Virus record (IMG/VR): IMGVR_UViG_3300044701_000610
Coordinates: 1 to 37,533 of that record
Length of the DNA stretch: 37,533 nucleotides
Reading direction: 5' to 3' (one strand)
DNA from: a virus
The position numbers and the translations under genes are program-made. The notes beneath the pieces were generated by a model. The model worked only from the letters and a program-made list of their open reading frames with translations. It made no database searches and was not told where the DNA came from. This document shows positions 1-7,062 of this stretch, piece after piece (the stretch's first letter is position 1; every line of letters starts with the position of its first letter).

Positions 1-94
1 CCCACCTTTTCTATGCCCCTTGTTGTTCATTCGTCAGGTTCTTCCTTGGTCGGTTCGACCTGACGAGGGTTGGACAACAGGGGGCACCCCTACA
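1..94 (+). repeat. Left copy of the polymerase leader (allele without HNH gene)
   Basis: This stretch aligns with 36597-36690 near the right end with many small differences, so the window closes on itself. Two hairpins can be drawn. One has arms GTCAGGT (33-39) and ACCTGAC (58-64) and contains a smaller GGTCG/CGACC hairpin (48-60). The other has arms AGGGG (79-83) and CCCCT (87-91) and overlaps the likely ribosome binding site of the polymerase. No gene starts here. The frame of a possible short peptide (see 36489-36626) runs through and stops at 61-63. Confidence 0.8.
33..91 (+). promoter_or_regulatory. Hairpins in the DNA polymerase leader
   Basis: The first stem, GTCAGGT/ACCTGAC (33-64), is retained in the right copy (36629-36660). 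There its outermost pair is A-T instead of G-C, while the segment between the arms is nearly unchanged. The second stem, AGGGG/CCCCT (79-91), would hide the AGGGGG that serves as ribosome binding site for the ATG at 97. Its G and C runs are also kept in the right copy (36675-36687). Translational control of the polymerase is inferred. Confidence 0.45.
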
Positions 95-96
95 CC

Positions 97-2043
97 ATGA
101 CAATACTCTGGATTGATTTCGAAACCCGGTCGAAGTGCGACCTCTCCTCGCGTGGAGTCTATAACTATGCCCAAGACGGAACCACCGATGTACTTTGTAT
201 GTCGTACGCCTTTGATGAGGGCGAAGTTGTTACGTGGCAGCCCGATCAACCGTTTCCGGAATCCGTGCGCAATCACACCGGGCGCATCTACGCGCACAAT
301 GCCGCCTTCGAGCGTCTCATCTTTTGGTACGTCCTACAGTGTAACTTTCAACTCGAACAGTTCGTCTGCACCGCTGCACAAGCGCGTGCTAACTGCTTAC
401 CTGGCAGCCTTGAAGACGTCGGACGCGCCATCAGTAGCGTCATGCGCAAAGATCACCGGGGAAGTCAACTTATCCGACTTCTATCAGTACCTCGCGCAGA
501 CGGCACCTTCAATACTGATCCAAAATTAATGGCCGAGATGATCCAGTACTGCGAGCAGGACGTCCGTGCCATGCGAGCGATCAGCAAGGCCATGCGCCCG
601 CTGTCTGAGCAGGAGCTGGCCGACTACCACGTCAACGAGCGCATCAACGACCGCGGCGTACTGCTCGACTTGCCGTTGGCGCAGGCGGCCATCCGTTACG
701 CGTCCGTCGAGCTGGAAGAGATCGAGACGCTGGTCGCTGACTTGACAAAGGGTGAGATCAAGTCGGTGCGCAGTCCGAAGATGCGCCAGTGGGTGATCGA
801 CCGTGTCGGGCCGCAGGCGCTAAAGATGATGGAGACATACAAAGACGGCGACTTGAAGTACAGTATCGACAAGTCTGTACGCGCCAATTTGCTGGCTTTT
901 GCCGAGGAGAACCCTGATGAGATTCCGACCCATGTTGCGGACGTCATTCAATGCGCGGATGACCTCTGGGCGTCGTCGGTTGCGAAGTTCAGCCGCCTTG
1001 CGAGCTTGGCAGATGAAGACGATCACCGAGTACGAGGTGCTTTTGTCTTCGCTGGCGGATCTGCCACAGGACGTGCTTCAAGCTACGGCGCGCAAGTCCA
1101 TAATTTCACCCGCAAGTGCGCAGCAGCCCCAGATGACGTTAGGCACGCTATGGTCAGAGGCCACAGCATCGTCCCAAGATTTGGAAAACGCGTTACGGAT
1201 GTTCTCAAAGGAATGCTCCGGCCCGCACTGATACCCGCGCCCGGTAAGCAGTTCGTCGTTGCTGACTGGTCGGCGGTTGAGGCGCGGGTCACTGCATGGG
1301 CGTCAGCTGACCCGCAGGCCGAGGACGTGTTGCAGGTCTTCCGAGAAGGCCGTGACATTTACAAGCGTGAAGCTGCCGGTATCTACCGGGTGGCCGAGGA
1401 TGCGGTCGACAAGGAGCAGCGCCAGATCGGCAAGGTGGCGATTCTGTCACTGGGTTTTGGTGGTTCAATCGGCGCGTTCTCCGCGATGGGTCGCAACTAC
1501 GGTGTCATCATGCCTGAGTCGGACTCACGCCGGATTGTGGACGCATGGCGTCGCGCGAATGCGTGGGCCGTGCGCTACTGGGGCAAGCTTGAAGACGCCT
1601 ACACACGGGCGCTGCGCAACCCGAACCGGGAGTTCACCGCCGGTCGCGTTACGTATCTGTACGACGGCGTGCATCTTTGGTATGCGCTACCCAGCGGCCG
1701 CATCCTGTGCTATCCGTTCGCGAAGTTTGAAGGCGACGAGATCACTTACGTTAAAGCAGCGTGGAAGCCGGCAGCGGATGCCAAAGAATGGCCCCGGGCG
1801 CGCTTGTGGCGCGGGCTGGCTTGTGAGAACATAACGCAAGCAGTCGCCAATGATTTGCTACGGCATGCTTTACGCCAGCTTCCCGACGTGGTGCTGCATG
1901 TCCATGATGAGATCGTTCTGGAGACGGCTGACCCTGATGCACCCAATACCCTGAAACAAGTGATGTGTACGCCACCCGACTGGGCGGCTGGACTGCCTTT
2001 GTCCGCAGAAGTCGAAGTGATGGACAGATACGGCAAGGGCTAA
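97..2043 (+). CDS. Family A DNA polymerase with 3'-5' exonuclease domain
   Basis: This is the replicative phage DNA polymerase, 648 aa. The exonuclease domain shows Exo I (D7 and E9 in WIDFETRS), Exo II (N68 in AHNAAFE) and Exo III (Y151...D155 in YCEQDV). The polymerase domain shows motif A (D390 in DWSAVEAR), motif B (R442 and K446 in RQIGKVAILSLGFGG) and motif C (H603-D604-E605). Motif B has GFGG where Pol I enzymes usually have YG, and motif A has DWS rather than DYS; both are common in phage members. I chose ATG 97 over the in-frame TTG at 70 because the right-end copy also begins at this WID segment. The primase-helicase and methyltransferase-like genes follow. The first 19 codons differ strongly from the right-end allele. 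Confidence 0.96.
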   Translation: MTILWIDFETRSKCDLSSRGVYNYAQDGTTDVLCMSYAFDEGEVVTWQPDQPFPESVRNHTGRIYAHNAAFERLIFWYVLQCNFQLEQFVCTAAQARANCLPGSLEDVGRAISSVMRKDHRGSQLIRLLSVPRADGTFNTDPKLMAEMIQYCEQDVRAMRAISKAMRPLSEQELADYHVNERINDRGVLLDLPLAQAAIRYASVELEEIETLVADLTKGEIKSVRSPKMRQWVIDRVGPQALKMMETYKDGDLKYSIDKSVRANLLAFAEENPDEIPTHVADVIQCADDLWASSVAKFSRLASLADEDDHRVRGAFVFAGGSATGRASSYGAQVHNFTRKCAAAPDDVRHAMVRGHSIVPRFGKRVTDVLKGMLRPALIPAPGKQFVVADWSAVEARVTAWASADPQAEDVLQVFREGRDIYKREAAGIYRVAEDAVDKEQRQIGKVAILSLGFGGSIGAFSAMGRNYGVIMPESDSRRIVDAWRRANAWAVRYWGKLEDAYTRALRNPNREFTAGRVTYLYDGVHLWYALPSGRILCYPFAKFEGDEITYVKAAWKPAADAKEWPRARLWRGLACENITQAVANDLLRHALRQLPDVVLHVHDEIVLETADPDAPNTLKQVMCTPPDWAAGLPLSAEVEVMDRYGKG

Positions 2044-2048
2044 TAAAA

Positions 2049-2073
2049 AAGCCGCCTGGCAGGGCGGCTCTTT
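2049..2073. terminator. Hairpin terminator after the polymerase
   Basis: The stem is AGCCGCC (2050-2056) with GGCGGCT (2063-2069) and a 6-base loop. It is preceded by A6 and followed by CTTTC, so the better T-run is on the minus strand. It may act in both directions or only attenuate, because the primase-helicase starts 18 bases later on the plus strand. Confidence 0.6.
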
Positions 2074-2090
2074 CAACTACAAGGACTGCG

Positions 2091-4400
2091 ATGGATTTCC
2101 TCGAATTTTATACCAAATTGGCACCACAAGGTGAGACTGCACTCATCGTGCGCCAAAAGCCACAGCTCAAATCCGGCGAGCTGCAATTCCACGCCGATGG
2201 CGCGATCAAGTGCACATGGCCAGCTTACCTGCCCGACTACCCGACCAAGCCCGACTGGGCCATCTACGGCAATACTGCGTCGTTCATCGTCGATCGCTTC
2301 AAGGATGGCCACGTCTCAGCGTCAGCAGCAAACGCCGACTACGTGCTGGTGATGGTGTTAGACGACGTCGGCGACCCTGTCAAGGCGCCCAACACCCCGA
2401 ATCTCCCGCCGACGTGGATCATGGAGACGTCTGCCGGGTCGTTCCAGTGGGGTTACGCGTTCTCTGAGCAGCCGACGACCGCCGAGTATGCTGCAGCCAT
2501 CCGCGCCATTGCGGATGCCGGCTACACCGACCCCGGTGCCTGCAACCCGGTGCGCAACTGGCGTCTGCCCGGCTCAATCAACCTAAAACCCGGCAGAGAT
2601 CGCTTCGCTGCCCGGCTGGCCGAGTTCCACCCCGAGCGCGAGTACACCTTGACCGAGATCTGCGACGCGCTGGGCGTCACGCCGGCGCCTGCCGAGGCGC
2701 TCAAAGTGCGCCCGATCCGGCTCTCAGACGATGGTGCGGATGACGTGATGGCGTGGCTCTCGCATCAAGGGCTACTACTGTCCACGCCGAACCCGGCGGG
2801 CTGGGCGGGCGTCATCTGCCCCAACAGTGCCGAGCATACCGACGGCAACCCTGAAGGGCGCTACAGCCCGGCGACGCGGTCGTACTGCTGCCTGCACTCG
2901 CACTGCATCGATCTGGACTCAGTGACGTTCTTGGATTGGGTGGCGGCCAATGGTGGGCCGAAACATTCGCCAGGGTTGCGTGAGGAACTGCTGGCGGCTG
3001 TGATGGATCAGACGCTGGCCAAGTTAAAGCCTACCGAAGCTTTCCCTGACAAGGGCGCCGAGGTGATTGCGGAAGTCGAGAAAAAACAACTGGATCGAGT
3101 CGAGAAGGAGAGCTGGTATGAACGTTTTGCTTACATTCAGGACGATGACGCGTACTTTGATCTCCAGGATCGAAGAGAGATTGCTCGCGGTACTTTCAAT
3201 GCACTCTTTCGACACGTCACCTGTTATTCCATCCACAAGGCAAAAAACGCGCGCCGAATTGAGGCGTCTGTATGCTTTGACGAGAACCGACAGAAAAAAG
3301 GTGCGCTCGCTCTAGCCGGAATCACGTATGCCGCCGGTGAGTCCGTGCTGGTATCGCGTGAGGGTCAAGTGTACGGCAACCGATGGATCAACCACCGCCC
3401 GGCGGTCAAGTCGGGCGACGCGGGCGTCTGGTTGCGCCATGTCGAGCGGATGATCCCTGAGAAGTTTGAGCGCGAACACGTCTTAAACGTGATGGCCTAC
3501 AAGCTTCAGCACCCCGACCGCAAGATCAACCACGCCGTGCTGCACATTGGTCACCCTGGGAGCGGCAAGGATACCCTCTGGCAGCCGTTCTTGTGGGGCA
3601 TCGGCGGCGAGTCACTCGCGAACGTGGCGATTGTCAGGAACGAGGAAATCACGTCACAGTGGGGCTATGCGCTCGAATCCGAGGTGATGGTGTTTGAAGA
3701 GCTGCGCGAGACCGAGGCGCGCGACCGCCGGGCGCTTGAAAACCACCTGAAACCCATCATCGCCGCACCGCCTGAGTTTCTGCAGGTGAACCGCAAAGGG
3801 TTGCACCCGTACCAAGCGCTGAATCGCATCTTCGTTCTCGCGTTCTCGAATGAGCGCGTGCCGCTCAGTCTGCCCTCCGACGACCGGCGATGGTTTGTGA
3901 CGTACTCGGACGCGCCGAGGATGACTGAGGCCGAAGGGCGGGCGATCTGGGATTGGTACAAGGCCGGCGGGCTGGCGGTTGCGGCTGGCTGGCTGTATCA
4001 GCGTGACGTGAGCCAATTCAACCCGGGCGCATCCCCACCGCTGACCGAGGCCAAAATGATTATGGTCGAGCAGGGCCGTAGCACGGCCGAATCCTATCTG
4101 GTTGAGATGATGCAGGCCCGGCTGGGCGAGTTCTCGCAGGGCGTCGTCGCGTCGCCGTTTTACGCCCTCTGCGACCGGCTATCGGGCGGTGCACCTGCAG
4201 GCGTGCGCGTGCCGCAGGCAGCGCTCCTGCATGCCTTCAAAGAGGCCGGCTGGGTGGACATGGGGCGGCTCAAGTCGCGCGAATACGACGCGAAGAAACA
4301 CATCTTTTGCGCGCCAGAACTGGCGGACCTGCCGAAGTCCGAATTGCGGCGCATGGTCGAAGAAGTGCCCGCGCCAGCAGCCGTGCGGCTGGTGAAATAA
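2091..4400 (+). CDS. Primase-helicase (RepB-like primase domain plus SF3-type ATPase)
   Basis: This 769-aa protein probably primes and unwinds DNA for the polymerase upstream. The N-terminal part resembles RepB-like archaeo-eukaryotic primases, with an acidic pair D91-D92 in VMVLDDVGD and a later NWRLPGSIN segment. A Cys/His-containing stretch (around YCCLHSHC) follows. The C-terminal half is a DUF5906/D5-like ATPase with Walker A GHPGSGKDT (G487-T495), a Walker B-like VMVFEEL, and a sensor-like FVLAFSNE. The start at 2091 has AAGGA 5 bases upstream; a longer frame opening at 1965 would overlap the polymerase. The stop overlaps the next start as TAATG. Confidence 0.9.
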   Translation: MDFLEFYTKLAPQGETALIVRQKPQLKSGELQFHADGAIKCTWPAYLPDYPTKPDWAIYGNTASFIVDRFKDGHVSASAANADYVLVMVLDDVGDPVKAPNTPNLPPTWIMETSAGSFQWGYAFSEQPTTAEYAAAIRAIADAGYTDPGACNPVRNWRLPGSINLKPGRDRFAARLAEFHPEREYTLTEICDALGVTPAPAEALKVRPIRLSDDGADDVMAWLSHQGLLLSTPNPAGWAGVICPNSAEHTDGNPEGRYSPATRSYCCLHSHCIDLDSVTFLDWVAANGGPKHSPGLREELLAAVMDQTLAKLKPTEAFPDKGAEVIAEVEKKQLDRVEKESWYERFAYIQDDDAYFDLQDRREIARGTFNALFRHVTCYSIHKAKNARRIEASVCFDENRQKKGALALAGITYAAGESVLVSREGQVYGNRWINHRPAVKSGDAGVWLRHVERMIPEKFEREHVLNVMAYKLQHPDRKINHAVLHIGHPGSGKDTLWQPFLWGIGGESLANVAIVRNEEITSQWGYALESEVMVFEELRETEARDRRALENHLKPIIAAPPEFLQVNRKGLHPYQALNRIFVLAFSNERVPLSLPSDDRRWFVTYSDAPRMTEAEGRAIWDWYKAGGLAVAAGWLYQRDVSQFNPGASPPLTEAKMIMVEQGRSTAESYLVEMMQARLGEFSQGVVASPFYALCDRLSGGAPAGVRVPQAALLHAFKEAGWVDMGRLKSREYDAKKHIFCAPELADLPKSELRRMVEEVPAPAAVRLVK

Positions 4401-4999
4401 TGCGCGTCCTTGTCGCTTGCGAGTACTCCGGCACGGTCAGGGATGCGTTCTTGCGTGCCGGGCATGAGGCGCTATCGTGCGATCTATTGCCGACTGACGT
4501 GCCGGGGCCGCACTATCAGGGTGACGTGCGTGATCTGCTAGCCGATGGTTGGGATTTGATGATTGCGCATCCGCCCTGCACTTACCTGTGTTCGAGCGGC
4601 TTACACTGGAACAAGCGCGTGCTTGGGCGTCAGGCGTTGACCGACGAGGCGCTCGATTTTGTGCGACTGCTGCTGGCCGCACCCGTGCCTCGCATTGCGC
4701 TCGAAAACCCTATCGGCTGCATTTCGACTCAGATCAGGCGGCCCGATCAGACAATACAGCCATGGCAATTCGGGCACGATGCCAGCAAGGCTACCTGCTT
4801 GTGGCTGCAAGGGCTGCCGCCGCTTATGCCGACTGACATTGTCGCGCCGCGTATCGTCAACGGAAAGCGGCGCTGGGCGAATCAAACCGATTCAGGTCAG
4901 AACCGCCTGCCGCCGTCCGCTGACCGCTGGAAAATTCGTTCTGAGACGTACGCGGGCATTGCGGCCGCCATGGCCGCGCAATGGGGCGCGCTGGCGTAA
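4400..4999 (+). CDS. Minimal DNA cytosine methyltransferase-like protein
   Basis: The product is 199 aa and starts at a TAATG overlap with the primase-helicase, so the two are probably translationally coupled. It begins MRVLVACEYSGTVRDAF, a Rossmann-type AdoMet-binding start. It has PPC (P58-P59-C60), matching the catalytic motif IV of C5-cytosine methyltransferases, and ENP at 102-104, which resembles motif VI (ENV). I see no clear motif VIII and no room for a usual target recognition domain, since Dcm-type enzymes are 300 aa or more. It may methylate phage DNA against host restriction, modify nucleotides, or be a relative with another role. The fold assignment is fairly safe and the activity is not. 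Confidence 0.72.
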   Translation: MRVLVACEYSGTVRDAFLRAGHEALSCDLLPTDVPGPHYQGDVRDLLADGWDLMIAHPPCTYLCSSGLHWNKRVLGRQALTDEALDFVRLLLAAPVPRIALENPIGCISTQIRRPDQTIQPWQFGHDASKATCLWLQGLPPLMPTDIVAPRIVNGKRRWANQTDSGQNRLPPSADRWKIRSETYAGIAAAMAAQWGALA

Positions 5000-5003
5000 A
5001 AAA

Positions 5004-5023
5004 GCCCGGCACTCAGGCCGGGC
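5004..5023 (-). terminator. Terminator of the leftward early operon
   Basis: The stem is GCCCGGC (5004-5010) with GCCGGGC (5017-5023). On the minus strand it is followed directly by T6 (the A6 at 4998-5003), a textbook rho-independent terminator for the genes 6967 to 5064. A second hairpin, GCGCCG/CGGCGC (5044-5062), sits just before it in that transcript. The rightward replication genes also end here, but no T-run follows on the plus strand. Confidence 0.85.
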
Positions 5024-5063
5024 GAAAGCTTCCTCTGCATGCAGCGCCGGGAGACGCGGCGCG

Positions 5064-5123
5064 CTACAATCCTAATATGACTGCCAGCATGGCCGCAAGT
5101 ATTAATCCGATGAGAGCGAACAT
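5064..5123 (-). CDS. 19-residue membrane micropeptide
   Basis: The predicted product MFALIGLILAAMLAVILGL is almost wholly hydrophobic and could form one membrane-spanning helix. The ATG has GGAG 8 bases upstream, as in two other genes of this operon (5618 and 6967). The start overlaps the end of the 82-aa gene by 22 bases. It is the last gene before the terminator. Function is unknown; peptides of this kind can modulate membrane proteins or lysis. The evidence is its translation signal, its composition and its place in the operon. Confidence 0.55.
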   Translation of the reverse strand: MFALIGLILAAMLAVILGL

Positions 5124-5350
5124 GCGGCATTCTCCTCAATATCTTTGACAATGTCATCCTTCAGCAGCTCGACCACGTCAACGCCGCCAGCGTACGCATG
5201 GACGAGCCACGCATTAGCCGCCAGGCCAACAGACCGGTCGCCGGGCTCCCAATCGACAAAGCAGAGCAGCTCAATATCGCCGTGCGTGTACGTGTACGGC
5301 CAGAGGTGCTGCGGCCAGTGCGGGCCGCTGATATCAGTTTGCGTTTTCAT
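5102..5350 (-). CDS. Hypothetical acidic protein, 82 aa
   Basis: I do not recognise the family. The start at 5350 (MKTQTDISGPHWPQHLWPYT) has GGAG 10 bases upstream and overlaps the preceding gene by 17 bases. The protein is soluble, rich in Trp and His near its N-terminus (HWPQHLWPY), and acidic toward its C-terminus (VELLKDDIVKDIEE). The longer frame beginning at 5404 would overlap the upstream gene by 71 bases and lacks a ribosome binding site. It is the seventh of eight genes in the leftward early operon and is probably an accessory host-interaction protein. Confidence 0.7.
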   Translation of the reverse strand: MKTQTDISGPHWPQHLWPYTYTHGDIELLCFVDWEPGDRSVGLAANAWLVHAYAGGVDVVELLKDDIVKDIEENAACSLSSD

Positions 5351-5618
5351 TGGGCAGGATCTCCATGAGCGGGATTGTCGAATCATATTGCGCGGTGTTA
5401 CCAAAATTCAGATTGTCGTATTTGACCGATGTCAAAAAATTAAGCTGATCGAACTGCCGGAAATATTCGGCGGTAGTTAAATCGCTTCGGCGAGGAAATT
5501 TGCGTATGTCTTTCGGCTTTGCCGGTTTCCACGGCTTGCGCGCCAATTTGGCCCACTGAATCGGGTCTTTGTCGAATTTAAGCTTGTACGTGGTGCCGTC
5601 AATTTTTAGCGTTTGCAT
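5334..5618 (-). CDS. Hypothetical protein, 94 aa
   Basis: The protein starts MQTLKIDGTTYKLKFDKDPIQ and is rich in Lys, Trp and Pro in the middle (KLARKPWKPAKPKD). A Tyr/Phe/Asn-rich part follows. GGAG lies 8 bases before the ATG, and the gene overlaps its neighbours by 13 and 17 bases. There are no membrane segments and no motif I recognise. The basic centre could bind nucleic acid, but that is only suggestive. Confidence 0.72.
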   Translation of the reverse strand: MQTLKIDGTTYKLKFDKDPIQWAKLARKPWKPAKPKDIRKFPRRSDLTTAEYFRQFDQLNFLTSVKYDNLNFGNTAQYDSTIPLMEILPNENAN

Positions 5619-5809
5619 AATTCAGTCTCCAAAAGGTAAGTATTAAGCATAAACAGCGCTTTTTCGGCGCTTGCCAGACCTTGATCCGGTTCCGGATTAT
5701 TGATTGCATCAGACAGCGCTGCGCGCGCTTGCCAGAGCAGGTTTTCATTCGTGCCGGTCATTTCGGCGGTTTCTTGTGCGTGCTGGATAGCGGTTTTAAG
5801 CTTTGCCAT
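5606..5809 (-). CDS. Hypothetical helical protein, 67 aa
   Basis: I place the start at 5809 (MAKLKTAIQHAQETAEMTGT) because GGAG lies 9 bases upstream. An ATG five codons earlier lacks such a site, and the longer frame from 5935 would overlap the 50-aa gene. The protein looks mainly alpha-helical and is Ala/Glu-rich. A C-terminal segment (ASAEKALFMLNTYLLETE) is amphipathic, suggesting a dimerising helix. Family and role are unknown. Confidence 0.65.
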   Translation of the reverse strand: MAKLKTAIQHAQETAEMTGTNENLLWQARAALSDAINNPEPDQGLASAEKALFMLNTYLLETELCKR

Positions 5810-5826
5810 TGGTCGATTCTCCATGA

Positions 5827-5979
5827 TTACCACAGTGCAAGCCCGTGGGTTTCGATTGTGGGCCGTGCGGCCCGTTTGCGCGGTATTTTGCGCGTGATGT
5901 AGGCCCGTCCGGCCGCTGGCGGATAGTCTCGCCAACAGCAGACGGCCCCGAAGTCATCTAGCCATCCGTATTGCGTCAT
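5827..5979 (-). CDS. Small basic protein, 50 aa
   Basis: The gene begins at an ATGA overlap with the GP88-like gene (5976-5979), typical of translational coupling. The product starts MTQYGWLDDFGAVCCWRDYP and continues with a basic stretch (ITRKIPRKRAARP). It is too short to assign to a family. The gene exactly fills the gap between its neighbours, which supports it being real. Confidence 0.6.
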   Translation of the reverse strand: MTQYGWLDDFGAVCCWRDYPPAAGRAYITRKIPRKRAARPTIETHGLALW

Positions 5980-6620
5980 GCGGCCAATTTGATGCGGATT
6001 ACTTTATTCATCTTGACGCCATGCGCTGGGTACGCGATGACCTTGACGCGCTTGTCGTAACAGGCACGGCACGAGCCACAAGCGCCGCCATTGTCGTATG
6101 CGCCGCACAATGTCATTCCGCGTTTGACGTCGTCTGGTGTCGGGATAATCACGCTGCCGTGCAAGCCCTTCGTATATTGGCCGGTGACGCTATCGGATGA
6201 GAAGCGGACTGAAACATTTTTCAGCGCTTGCATTTCCGACAATACTTGACGGAACTTCGGAAACTTGTGCATGCGCGTCGGGAGCCAATGTTTCACCCAT
6301 GGCGTGCGACGCATTACTTCGAGAATCTTTTCCGCGAGGGCTAAGGTATACATATCGCCCGAATCAAACCAGCGAAAATGCGTATCTTTGGCCAATTCGG
6401 CGACCATATCGTCGGACCATGCCATGCGCTGCCAATCCTCTTTATTGTGGCGTCGCGGCGCTTTGACGTTCTCGAACCTATAGTTGCCGGTAGTGGCATA
6501 GCATCCAGCGCATGCGTCGACTAGCTGGCCGGGAGCGGCTATTGCGCCCGGGCACGTTTCAATTGCCTGTAATGACCATGAGCGCACGCCATCGAGTTTT
6601 GAAGTAACGGAAATTTTCAT
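5976..6620 (-). CDS. GP88-like phage protein (Cys-rich)
   Basis: This 214-aa protein resembles the phage "gene product 88" family. That family is known from many phages, but I know of no established biochemical function for it. It has clustered cysteines that could bind a metal or an Fe-S cluster: C23, C37 and C40 in CAGCYATTGNY, and C172, C181, C184 and C187 near the C-terminus (ACGSCRACYD). The start has GGGA 10 bases upstream. It is the largest gene of the leftward early operon. The Cys pattern and the FRWFDSGD segment are the basis for the call; the role is unknown. Confidence 0.72.
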   Translation of the reverse strand: MKISVTSKLDGVRSWSLQAIETCPGAIAAPGQLVDACAGCYATTGNYRFENVKAPRRHNKEDWQRMAWSDDMVAELAKDTHFRWFDSGDMYTLALAEKILEVMRRTPWVKHWLPTRMHKFPKFRQVLSEMQALKNVSVRFSSDSVTGQYTKGLHGSVIIPTPDDVKRGMTLCGAYDNGGACGSCRACYDKRVKVIAYPAHGVKMNKVIRIKLAA

Positions 6621-6643
6621 TTTGGCCGGTTCCCTTTAGTTAA

Positions 6644-6862
6644 TTAGCAAATGCGCATCACATAGTGTTCTTGCCCCGGGCGGGATAAATCCGCCGATTC
6701 ACTGATCAGTGTATTGGCGAGAATCTCGATATCCGATTCGGAATACCCGTTTTCTTCGGTGAAAAAATCCGCGGCATGCGTTTCGATAATGTATTTGTCG
6801 CCAGCGCCCAAACGCCAAAAACAAATAAACTCTTCATGGCCAAACAATTCAGTTTCTCTCAT
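6644..6862 (-). CDS. Hypothetical acidic protein, 72 aa
   Basis: The product begins MRETELFGHEEFICFWRLGA and is strongly acidic (FFTEENGYSESDIEILANTL). Small acidic early phage proteins can be inhibitors of host enzymes or DNA mimics, but nothing specific is visible here. GGGA lies 9 bases upstream of the start. It lies 15 bases after the 29-aa membrane peptide gene. Confidence 0.68.
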   Translation of the reverse strand: MRETELFGHEEFICFWRLGAGDKYIIETHAADFFTEENGYSESDIEILANTLISESADLSRPGQEHYVMRIC

Positions 6863-6877
6863 GATTATTTTTCCCAG

Positions 6878-6967
6878 TTAATAAGCAAGGCACATAAAGA
6901 CGAACAGAGCGAGCGCCGCGAATCCGGCGATCGCGCCGCATATCTCTGCAAGTGTAGGTTTTTGCAT
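6878..6967 (-). CDS. 29-residue membrane micropeptide
   Basis: The first gene of the leftward early operon would make a 29-residue peptide. It has a short polar N-terminus (MQKPTLAEICGA) and a hydrophobic helix (IAGFAALALFVFMCLAY). GGAG lies exactly 8 bases before the ATG, a strong site matching that of two other genes in the operon. The promoter at 7035-7062 is about 70 bases upstream. It is probably a single-pass inner membrane peptide. The role is unknown. Confidence 0.6.
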   Translation of the reverse strand: MQKPTLAEICGAIAGFAALALFVFMCLAY

Positions 6968-7034
6968 GGTCAGTTCTCCGGTTTGCTTAAAATTTAATCA
7001 GTTAATTTGCGCTATATTGTTTTACCACGTTCAA

Positions 7035-7062
7035 ATTGTAGATTGTCCACAAATTTTGTCAA
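7035..7062 (-). promoter_or_regulatory. Leftward sigma70-like promoter with embedded box
   Basis: On the minus strand the -35 is TTGACA (7062-7057, perfect consensus), followed by a 16-bp spacer and -10 TACAAT (7040-7035, five of six). The spacer contains one of the TTGTGGACAA boxes (7043-7052), so a protein bound there would block polymerase. It should drive the eight genes from 6967 to 5064, with a leader of about 60 bases. Confidence 0.75.
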
